Assembly (NCBI GenBank): GCA_036346375.1
Contig: CM070511.1
Span: 10,912,001 to 10,976,000, forward strand
Length of the DNA: 64,000 nucleotides
Source of the DNA: Guadua angustifolia
Taxonomy: Eukaryota; Streptophyta; Magnoliopsida; Poales; Poaceae
Direction: 5' to 3'
Shown: positions 25,801-37,800 of the stretch, piece by piece
Layout of the letters: each line of letters begins with the position of its first letter
Numbering within the stretch: position 1 is the first letter of the stretch
The notes under the pieces: generated by a model
Told to the model about the DNA's origin: nothing
Seen by the model: the letters and a program-made list of their open reading frames with translations, nothing else
The model's database searches: none
Program-made: the position numbers and the translations under genes

Positions 25801-28800
25801 CAATAGTTGTAGATTGAAAAGTGGACCTTTTCCCAAATCTAAGGGTACCCCTTATAAATATCATTAGAGGGAGTAAACTCCTGGTATTGATAGTTGAGGG
25901 CTGTTTTTTAGATGGTTCTGAAGTTGCGGGTTGGAATTCGGACTTAGGCAATAGTTGCAGGTTGAAAAGTGGACCTTTTCCCAAATCTGAGGGTACCCCT
26001 TATAAATATCAACATAGGGAGTAATTTATGAATAAATGTAGCATTTATATTTAATCCAAAGAATTTGAAGTAATATATAGTTATATATTGTTATTTTTTG
26101 TATTATTGCACATACAATGCCACCATGTGTTGATCCATGGTTATTAAAACGTCGTTAAAACGACGTGTACACGTCGTGTAAACGTCAGAACGTGCCCGAG
26201 CAGGAGAACGTCCGGGCGTTTTGCGAGGTGAGTTGGCCGAGGAGCGCCGCCTCCTGGAAGAAATCCACCTCCTCGTCGCCGCGCCTGCCTCTGGGAGTCC
26301 TCCTGTCGCCGTCATGCCTCTGGGAGGCCAGCGAAGTAGAGGAGGCGCGACGGGGAAGGCGGATGCGCAGCGGAGAGGCGATAACGCTGGGAGGCGGCCA
26401 TGGGCAGGGAGGCGACGCCACATGGCAGCAGATGGCGGCCTGACGGCTGCGGGAGGATGGCGATCACATGGGGAGGGCTGACGGCAGCAGGGGAGGCGGC
26501 AGGCAGGAGGGAGAAGCGGCCACGGCCAGGGAGGAGACATGACAGCGGCATGCGGCAGGCAGGCAAGGCTGGGAGGAGGCAAGGTGAGGCGATGGAGTTG
26601 CTAGGGTTTCTCATGGTGTGGATGGGCCGAGTGGATGGGGTTTCTCGGGGTGTGGATGATGGGTGGGTGAGTGGTGCTTCTCTAGTCGGGCCAAGCCCAT
26701 TTGCTTCCTCTAGCTAAGCCATTTGCTTCCTCTAGCTAAGCCATTTGCTCCTCTAATCGAGTGTATTCTGCTGCTAATGCTCTACTCTCTCTAGCCATTT
26801 GAGAGAGAGAGGGATGGTTGGGCCGGCTTGGCTTCAGAAACAGATAAATAGTGGTATTAATGTGATATATTTTTGCCCCATATTCATTTTGCAATAGTGT
26901 CTAAAACTACGTTTCAACACTCGTTTAAACGTTTAAAAGTTAAAAAGGGGGTGGGTCGTTTCGTTCTCGTTTTACGTTTTAATAACCATGGTATCCATAT
27001 TTGGAAAGATGCTGTACAAATATGTCCATATTTTGTTTTAACGGGTCTTCTGTTCATGTTGGTGCAACATATTTTTTTGAGAATGCAAGTCATTGTTTTG
27101 CAATGTCTTCAGTTAGTGTTCTATCTGAATTCCTCGATCTCTGGGAGATGTTGTATGGAATTGTGCTGCAGCCTGGTGTTGAAGACACTCACCGTTGGCG
27201 TCTCTCTTCTTCTGGACAATACTCTGCTAAATCGGCCTATGAAAATCTCTTCCAAGGCTCTGTCGATTTGGCCATGGGAGCTTATTTGAAGTCATGGGCG
27301 CCGCAAATGCCGCTTTTTCTTTGGTTGGTGATGCACAAAGCGCCGCGGGCGGTGGACCGCTTGTTCAAGGAACTTGCCGCATCCGTTCCGCCTCATCTGC
27401 GATCGAGATAGTGAAACAATAGACCACTTGCTTACCAACCGTGTTTTTGCAAGACGCTTACGTTCGCTTTTGCGCGTTTTGGTCCGCATAGCTTATCTCC
27501 TTCGGTTGAAGATGGCTCTTTCGAGGATTGGTGGTACAGGACCAGTGAATCAGCTAATGATTTGGTGCGGAAAGGCATCAATTCTCTCATTATTCTCGGG
27601 GCCTGGATTCTGTGGAAACATCGAAACCAATGTGTGTTTAATGGTGGTGCCCCAAACATGTCTCGTGCTCTGTTGCTTGCGACAGAAGAGTGTCAGTATT
27701 GGGTGATGGTTGGGGCTTGAGGGCTCTCCCTCTTGACTGCCCTAGTTCCTAGTGATTAGGTTTCCCTTTAGTCGTGGTCGTCCTTTATTTCAGTCTCGGG
27801 CGTGATTGTAATCTAAACCTGTTGGATGTACTTGGGGTTCTTTACCCCTCTTTCTTCTTAATATAATGATACGCAGCTCTCCTGCGTGTTCGAGAGAAAA
27901 AAAAAATTCTTTTAACATGTTCGGAGTACATATATTACAGTGACATTTTTTACATTCTCTCAGCATTTGGAACTCCTGAAGGGAAAATTACATGGTTCGT
28001 CTCTGGAACTTGCGAAGCAAAGGATATCAAGATTAAATAAGACATTCTTATATTGCACAGCTAATCTAGGAGTATGGCTGGCGGCAAAGGTATGAAGACG
28101 TATAATGCTGCATGTTTGTATTATTTTTATGTAGTTCTGAAATGCCTTTTGACATTTTTTCAGGCTGCTGAAGTACAATCATCTAAGGAAAGCTTCTTAT
28201 CCTTCTGGGGTGAAGAATTGGATAAAAATGCTGAAGGCTTTGTTAGAAACTATAGCCAAGAAGTATATAGAGAGCTCTTTCGTTTTTCAAAGAGAAGTAT
28301 ATACAACACAGTTGTGAATTTTTTTTTTGGGTTTATTCAACGTATCATTTCTTGAAAGTTTCAACTTCATATGAGTTATTCTGTGTAAGACTGCTAATGT
28401 TGTCATGTACTGTTAACTCAAATCATTTCTTGCTGGTAAACCACTGTACTTATTGTATATATACCTAGTGATATATAGTGAAGAAGTATATAGAGAGCTC
28501 TTATGTTTTTGAAAGAGAAGTATATACCACAGAGTTGTGGATTTTTTTTGGTTTATTCAACGTATCATTTCTTGAAAGTTTCGACTTCATATGAGTTATA
28601 CTGTGTAAGACTGCTAATGTTGTCATGTACTATTAACTCAAAATGATTTCTTGCTGATAAACCTCTGTACTGATGTGCTGTGCAGACCAACCTATTGATG
28701 GCATAGCACAACACATGGTTTTGTTTTTGATGTTGTAATAAGTTGTCAATACTCCAGTATTTGGTATCTGCCTATCAAACACCTATCAAACAAAATGTTA

Positions 28801-31800
28801 TTTTCAAGGCTGTTCACTTTGTGATAGACATACGAACCTAACTTGAAATTAAACCATAGATGGTATCCATCTGTTAAAAAAAAAAATCAGATTTGTGGAT
28901 CCTACCATGGTTTTTATATCCCTCGCTATTTTCTCAGGTCATATTGGCGAGGATTTTGCAGCTGATTTGCAGGATGGGCTATTAACGTCTAAAGTTCACT
29001 GCCTAATCCAATCTCTTCTGCAGTACAGGTGATAAGATACTCGGGACATTATATCTAGTATGTAATACTAGTTCACATTCACCTCCCTTGAAATTGCATT
29101 GACTTGGCTACAACAGGAAGGCACAAATAAATGTTCTATATACCAAAAGTTCTGTATAGGTGAACGGACGATCTACTGTAATCATTTAGTCTATTTTTTC
29201 CCAAATCATCAATTTTCCAACTTTTGTCCAACTTTAGCTAATATCAAGGGTGACACATGGTTGTTTTTTTAAAAAAGTGAAGTCAGCAAAACAATAAAAA
29301 CCATGAATAGCAAAAAAGAAGAGAAATAATGCAAAAGGGGATGGCTATGGTACATATGACTTTTAGTTATAAAAAACGTAAACACGTACCATAGCCACCT
29401 CTAAATGAATTCCTTCTACAAGAATATAGTGACTAAATGGAGATGTTTGTGTGCGTAGGTTGTTACTATCAAATTTTTTGTTCGGTCAAACACTAACTAA
29501 ACTCTCTCTCTCTCTCTCTCTCAGGCATATGCGAGACTTGAGATGCATTGTATTTGTCGAGAGAGTTATTACAAGCATTGTACTGGAGTCCCTCCTGTCC
29601 ACTATCCATCAAATGTCTGGGTGGACTGTTAAATACATGGCAGGAGACAGTTCTAGTTTGCAACATCAAAGTAGAAAAACACATATGGAAATTGTTGATT
29701 CCTTCCGGAGAGGAAAGGTTTGCCATTGACATTGTTATGCTGAGCTCTTAGCACTCTGTTAAAGATAGTGTTCTGATAAGAAAATGATGTTCCTGTAGGT
29801 GCATCTAATTATTGCCACACAAATTTTGGAGGAGGGCCTGGATGTGCCAAGTTGTAACTTGGTAATTCGATTTGATCCATCAGCAACTGTATGCAGCTTT
29901 ATACAGTCGCGTGGTCGAGCTAGGATGCAAAACTCTGACTATGTTTTACTTGTTAGAAGGCATGTCTTCCAATTTTGTGGATATTGTTTGTTTCAGTGCA
30001 AATTTCTTATTTAACAGTTCATCTTTAGGGAATATGAAATGTTTGCCTCCATAGTATACATTATCCAGTGCTTTTCCCATTTCATCAATTGATTTGCATG
30101 TACTGGATAAAGAATCTCTGGTTATTTCCAGTAAATTGTTGGTGTTTACTTATATGATTCACTGCATTTTTCATTTTATCAATTGAATAGTTTGTAGCGG
30201 ATCAAGCATCCTGGTTGGTGTCATAAATGTTAGTGTTCACTTATTAGTCCAAGTTGGCTGCCAGTATGATTCCAAATCTTGATAGCGACACCAGAAATAC
30301 CGGGAAGGAGTAGCTGACTATGATTCAAAAAGCCTTCTTGCTTTTCTATTTAATCTAAAATTGATTGATAGTTCCTGACAGGATCTGTCCGGGAACCACA
30401 GGTAATTGGCGTAACATGTTGGGAACCGGATTCCAATTTAAAGAGTTTGAATTTGAGTAGGAACTAGGAAACCTCCCAATTTTGTGCTCGGTTATTTGTG
30501 GGAACTGGTCAGTGCCTATGATTATCTTTCTAAATGGTATTTGGAGCTGTTGATTCCATTCCTACCAATTGTAATAATCTTCCCAATATTTGCCTTTTTA
30601 TCTACAAAATGTTGATGCTTGCTACAATAATGAAATACGATACTCAAGTTGTCTTAATTTGATTTTTTAAATGCTATGTCGATCTTAAATGACATCATAA
30701 CCTGCTCTACCTTTTGCTCTCACCATTACTTCTCAACTTATTTGGCATATTACTTCAGATGAAGATGCAATTGTTGTGTTTCTGTATCAGGGGAGATGCA
30801 GAAACTCTTTCTAAGACAGAAAAATTTCTCTCAAGCGGACAGATAATGCGGGAAGAATGTCTGAGATTGGCATCTACTTCTTGTCAACCACTTGAAAACA
30901 CCTTGCGCAAGGAAGAATATTACTGTGTTGAATCTACTGGAGCAATTGTGACTCTAAACTCCAGTATTCATTTGATTTATTTTTTCTGCTCAAAGCTTCC
31001 ATCGGATGAGTCTGTTTTCATTTCTTCAGCAATGATTTTCTTTTGCTTCATATTGCAAGGTATTTTCTGACACAAATATTCTAAGTTACTAATGGATTAT
31101 ATTTCCGCCTGTCAGATATTTTAAACCTCTACCGAGATTCAAAATTGACAAGGCATTAGGTACATGCACCTTGCATCTCCCCAAGAGCAGTCCTATACAG
31201 ACAGTTAACACAGAAGGAGAAATTTCTGTCCTGAAGGAGGCAGTTTGTCTTAAGGCCTGCCGAGAATTACATGCCATTGGTGCTCTTACAGATTCTCTCT
31301 TACCAGAATTAGGTGTTGCGTTTGAAGAAGAACCCAACATTGGTATGCTTATTATTGTTGAGTTCAACTAAAATGAACTGATTCTTTTTGTTCCAGCTAT
31401 TGTAATATATATTATTAATTCTGATTGATTATGTAGGTGGTAGTGTATTGTGTGTGATAGTTGATTTTGTAGGTGAGACTAGTTTATTGCATAAGTTTTT
31501 GAAGTACCGTAACTTATGGTAACATGGTAATTTTGAAGTACCGTAACTTATGGTAACATGGTAATTTGTAGAGTTTGGGAACTAAAGAGACTTTTTTTAT
31601 AGCCAAGTAAGGCCTTATTTGTTTGGGCTTTTTCACCGGCTTAAAAGCCAAAAAGCTACAGCCTAAACAAACGAGTAGCTTTTTATTTGGGTTTTTTCAA
31701 AAGCCATAAGCCTCCATATAACTAAAAGCCAAAAGCTACTAGAGAGAGTCTTTTTTAGCTTATTGATGGTTGATTTTAAACTAATAACACTAAAGTTAGG

Positions 31801-34800
31801 TAAAATTACCTACCTCTATTACGTACAAAAGCTGTTAGCTTTTAAGTTGTTTAAACCAAAAAACTGGCTTTAAGCTATAAACCAAAAAGCCTAAGCTTAA
31901 ACAAACAGGGCCTAAGCCAACCATGAAGAAAATACAATCTCAAAGTAGATTTGGTATTGTTGAGTTGAAGTAGTATGGAAAATTCCTCAATGTGCGCTTG
32001 CCTTTTGCCTGCTTTTGCTACTTAAAAATTGCTAAACTCAACCTATAGGCAAATGATTTGGCCTTAATAATTATGGACTCTTCATGCCACTGGTAGGTTA
32101 GGCACAAAATTACAACCGGCTCTTCTGGTGAACTATATCGGAATGTATTTAATTTATCATGTCATATTTATTAAGGCATTGCTTAAGTGGTAAGGCGGTC
32201 TTTGTGTGTGTTTTTTGGGGTGGGTGTGTGTGTGTGGGGTTGGGGGGGTGCCTTCGTGGAGGTAATTATGGCACCCGTCCCAAGGGCATGGTGTCGGTTG
32301 TCATTGTGTGAGCATGAGGCGGGCACCATAGATGAGGGTGGGATAAGGTAATGTACTGGCCGTACTGTGCCGCCGCCTTCTCCACTTTGTGCTGTCCTCT
32401 TTGCTCCGCGTCGCCTCCTCTGCTTTGCACCATGTTGCACCGCCGCCTCCTTTGCTCCGCGCGCTTCCAGGAGTGTGTGCTGGAGATAGCTAGGGTAGAG
32501 GGTGAGGAGAGGATTGAAGGTGGCAGCTGGGTGGTAGTGGGAGAGAGCTAGGCCAAAGGGTAAGGAGAGGCATGGGCTAGGTGGGACGGCCCGTGGCCTT
32601 TTTTTTTAAAAAATTCTTTTATGTTATTGAGAGCTAGGACCTTCTATGGTTAAACTCTGTGTATGCAATACCATGTGTGATGTGTGTATGGCGTCGCCTC
32701 GCCACGCATCTTAAGTGCTTTGGTAGTAAAAATGTGGGTGAGGTGCCTCACCTTATCGCTTTAATAACTATGTATCACATAATTTAGTAGCATCATGGTA
32801 AATTACGTAGTGGAATGGATAAATACTAATAAAAGTATGCCAAAATCAACCCAGGTTTAATCTATCAATTTACCTATTCTTTTTTCCATGTCCTTATGCA
32901 TTTTCAGTATATTTGGAATGTGTAGGTTAAGAAGTCGGTTTTTCGCGAGAAACTACTCGGTTTTCACCGAAAACCAACCGACCGATTGAATGTTCCTTAA
33001 AAACGGTTTTCAAGCGGTTTTCGTGGCGGTTTTTCAACGGTATTCGAGCGGTTTTTCAACACATAATTTTTTTCAAAATTTTAATATTTTTTAATTAGAC
33101 CGGTTTACCGAGCGGTTTTAAATATCGAACTGCAGCGGTAATGTTGAAAACCGCGGTTTTTTAGCGGTTTTCGCCGGTTTTTGAAATCCTGATGGAACAT
33201 ATACATGCAATTGGGTTGGCATTATGTACTAACAATACTTTAATGTTCCTCATGTAGTTGTTGAGAAATACCAACATGAGCAGCCTGACTACTTTCCAGT
33301 AGAATTTGTGGACAATTGGTTCTCTTTTTCTCGTCTTGGCATATATTATTGCTACAAGATCTCTTTGGAAGGGCGTTTTAATACAACTACTACTCCGACG
33401 GACATAATTTTAGCTGTCAAATGTGATATGGGATCTTACTTTGTCTCTAGCTCATTCAAATTGTGGGGTGCGCAAGGCCATGTTAGTGTTACCATCAAAT
33501 ACGTGGGCATCATTCATCTAAATCAAGAACAGGTAAGTTGCTCTAGTTTAGTAGTTTTGTAATAATCAGATTATCCTTCTATAGTCTCGTACTCTATTTC
33601 ATCAGTGTATGCATTTTGTGCTCTCCATGATGAATACACATTTTTTGTTTCTTCAGGTAACTATCGCTAAAAGATTTCAAACCACTATTCTTTCTTTGCT
33701 TATTAACAAGGACCATTCAGAGGTCACTGATTGTATTAAAGACTTCCATGAGATGCGAGTATCCCTGGGAGTTGTCTATCTACTCCTGCCCTTAGTTTCT
33801 GGCAAAGTTGATTGGTGTAGTGTCAAGTTCTCTGCCTCACCGGTATATGAAGATACTAACAAGGATATGAGACACTGCCATTCTTGTAAAGATGTTGATT
33901 TACTGCAGACAAAAGATGGTCCTTTGTGCAGGTGCATGCTTAAAAATTCCATTGTCTGTACCCCTCATAATAGCATGTTTTATGCTGTTAGTGGGTTCCG
34001 GGACTTAAATATAAATTCCCTTTTGCATCGAAGTGATGGGAGTGTTGTTACCTACAAAACCCATTTTAAGACTAGGTATAAGTTTTTCCTTTCAGTGTTG
34101 ATATGTATTTATGTGTCATGCATGGTCCTATAAGCTGTGTACATTTGCATCTGTGCATCTTATTTCTTTGGTTATATTTACAGGCATGACCTTAATTTAA
34201 CCCATGAAAATCAACCTCTCTTGGGTGCCAGTGAACTTATAAAAGTGCGGAACTTCCTCCACAAGTGCCATTATAAAAGAGAAAAAGGTTCTTTTCTGGT
34301 TTACAGTAAATATAATTTTTGCTTTAATATGTGTTGTGCGTTGTGACAAACCTTCGAGGGGTTTTAGCTTTGTGTGGGGTTCATGCTGTAAAAGTGAGAG
34401 TTTACCACTGAGCGTTCTGGGCTTTCCATACAGCTAATCAAATTCATAAGTATGTATCCCAAAATGTGAACTCTTGCTTGGCATCGAATTTTAATTTTTC
34501 TAAAAACTTTTTTTATCTAAAATTTTCTAAATTTAATTTTACATAAAACTTTAATTGAATATTAAACTTATGAGGTAGCAAGCATACTGCATGTATTTTA
34601 ATTTTAATTTAATTTTAGAAGTGCCATATGCTTTGGTTTCATTAACCTGATGCTTAAAACCTACCAAAACATTGGGCTTTATAGCAGGCATGTGTATTTT
34701 GCATGGCCATCACTTTGACATGCAGAATGAGTCACAACTGATTTTGCATAGCCATTAATGAGCTACAACTGTGCCCATGATTGACTTGATCATTCCTTTT

Positions 34801-37800
34801 CCTTGTTTCAGAACCTAGCGGTACATATACTGTTGAGTTGCCACCTGAACTCTGCAGAGTTGTCATGTCACCAGTGTCGGCTAATACTTTGTACAGCTTC
34901 TCATATATTCCTTCCATAATGCACCGCATCCAGTGTATTCTTCTTTCCATGAAGTTGAAGGTCCAATTGGGTCCAAGAATGCAACAGTTTGTTGTACCAG
35001 CTCAGAAGGTTCTTTTTCATGTTGCAAGTTTTTGTTTTATCTCCAATAATAGTGTTATTGATCTACTAGCAATAGCAACTAGGTTAACTGGATGCCTTAC
35101 ATGTTAGAAGGAAACTTGTATTTCCCTTGTTTTTTCAAGTCCTGAGAATAAAAATGTTATAGTGCAGCATTATTTTACTAGATGTGGATTAGGAAGTGTT
35201 TAGTCCTTGATTGTGAAAAGAATGGTTCTATTATCTTATTTTTCAGATGTTTAATCTGGCAACAATGTTCTACTGGAACAATGTTCAGTCCTTTAGAAGT
35301 GGTTGTTCTCTGATGAATGCTAATATTACTTTGATCCCTGTCAAACTCGCAAACTTGATCATGTAGTAATATACTAATATATCAATACCGTAAGACCATT
35401 TGATCAATAGGCAACATTTGTGAGCTGTTTTATTAAATTTGACTAATGACCGGAGTGCCTCATTGTCATTGCCGACATGCAGGGCAATCTGATATTTCTT
35501 CGTCGCTTATTATATTCTTCTCAATGTACATTGCTTATACATTGATTTTTTTTATTCTTCTCAATCTGATATTTCATGAGTCAGATTCTAGAAGCAGTAA
35601 CAACAAAGGAATGTCAAGAGGAATTTTCACAGGAATCATTAGAAACACTTGGGGATTCTTTCCTCAAGTATGTTGCAACTCAACATCTTTATAGCAAATA
35701 CAAGCTTCATCATGAGGGCATACTAACCAAGATGAAGAAAAACTTGATCTCTAATGCAGCTCTGTGCCAGTTGGCCTGCAACAATAATCTTGTGGTACTT
35801 AAGATCCTACTTATTAATCTGGTTTGCATAATTTTATTTGGGCGCGACAGTGTCATGCAATATTAATAATCATGTATCCCAAAATTTTTCCACATCGGTT
35901 ATCCAAATACGATATTATGTTTGTCACAAGCTATTTCAGCTTTTTAAGTAACCTTTGACTGCTATCTCACCATTAGGCTATGTTCCAAATTTGCCCTAGT
36001 TAGGAAAAGAAGAACTAGATTGATGTATCGAATTGTAGGCCAAAGGGCCAAATATATAGAGTAGGGTTTCAAAAATCGTTTTTGAAGTACGTATATTATG
36101 TTTGTCACAAGCTATTTCAGCTCTTTTAAGTAACCTTTGACTGCTATCTCACCATTAGGCTATGTTCCAAATTTGCCCTAGTTAGGAAAAGAAGAACTAG
36201 ATTGATGTATCGAATTGTAGGCCAAAGGGCCAAATATATAGAGTAGGGTTTCAAAAATCGTTTTTGAAAAACTGGGTCGATTTTCGCGGTTTGAAAACCG
36301 CAAAAACCTCTCGGTTTTTACCCAAAACCAATTGACCAATTGAATATTCCTTAAAAATGGGTTTCGAGCGGTTTTCAACACATAAATTTTTTCAAAATTT
36401 TAATTTTTTTAATTAGACTAGTTTACTGAGCTGTTTTGAATCTTGAACCGTGGCGGTAAGGTCGAAAACCGCGGTTTTCGCCGGTTTTTGAAACCCTGAT
36501 ATAGAGTATACTATGGGGACTCACTAGTCTAGACTGGAACCAATACGGTGCTAATCATAAAACTAATATAAATTCAGTCTAGTATTTTAACAATATGGGC
36601 TAAGTAGCAGGCAGGTTGGGCTGCTCGCACACCTGGCCAGCATTGATCTGGTCGGGGTTTGCTTGACCTGGTCCGCTTGCACCACTATCTGAGCAACAGT
36701 ACTGTGCGTGTGAGAAAGGTGGTTAGTTGTAACATGATGGGGATGTGGTAGAAGCTGGCTTTCCTTGGATTCATTTTTAACTTTGGTGGAGCTTTCGCAG
36801 GATGGTCAACTAACAGTTTGCTAATACTGCCAGTTAATGGCATTTTTATATCTGTTACTACTTTCTGGTAGACTAGTACTACATGGCTAAGGTCAAGTTA
36901 TGCAATGATTATACTAATGCCATGTCCACAACAGTTATTCACTGCTAAAACTGAATACCATACTATTTTTTTGGTACCAAATAGCATCTTTTTTATTGTT
37001 TTGTCATGTTGCACAGAAGACTTATGTTCTTTTTTTTTATCGGGTCCTAGTTGACATCAGTTGGCCTTTCCATTTGGTTGGCAGGGATATATTCAAGGTG
37101 AAGAGTTTAACCCAAAAAATTGGATCATTCCAGGGCTTGGTTATGACACGTATGGTCACAGCAAAATTTTCTGTCTAAGCCCCAATGATATGTACAGTTC
37201 GAGGAAAATGTCTATTAAAAGTAAGAGGATCGCAGATACAGTTGAGGCCTTAATTGGGACCTACCTCAGTGCTGCTGGGGATCAGGCAGCATTTCTTTTC
37301 ATAAAATCATTAGGAATGGATATAGAATTTCACACCGAAATTCCAGTTGAAAGGAAAATTACAACGAAACCTGAAGAGTTAATTAACATGGGAAGCTTGG
37401 AGATAATTCTTGGTTACAATTTCAGTGATCCTTCATTGTTGATGGAAGCATTGACACATGGTTCATATCAGATTGCTGGCACTACTGCATGCTACCAGGT
37501 TGATTTGAAAGCCTCTGCATATCTCTATTTGAGCTTCAGTAGTTATTGTTTTATTTTGCCTTCCAAAAAATTCCTGTTTAGCCAAGTGCAAATGGCTAAA
37601 AACTGTTTTTACTTTGGAAATTTTTTTCTATGGCAATAAAACTATGTAGTTCACGTCATAGTTATCAAGACTGTTAAGGCCCATATTGGCCCATACTATG
37701 ACTATATATATCCCTGATATCCCTATTGGAGACTTCATCTGCTCAATCCTCTAGGTTAGTAACATGGTATCGAGCGAGATTAGGTTAGGTTAATCTAATC

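Noticed and set aside
26103..26717. Frames on both strands in the TIR element of intron 5
   Set aside because: Overlapping in four frames with biased composition and no transposase motif.
32168..32771. Complete TIR transposon in intron 12
   Set aside because: Only about 10 bp of weak inverted similarity and no TSD; noted as possible but not called.
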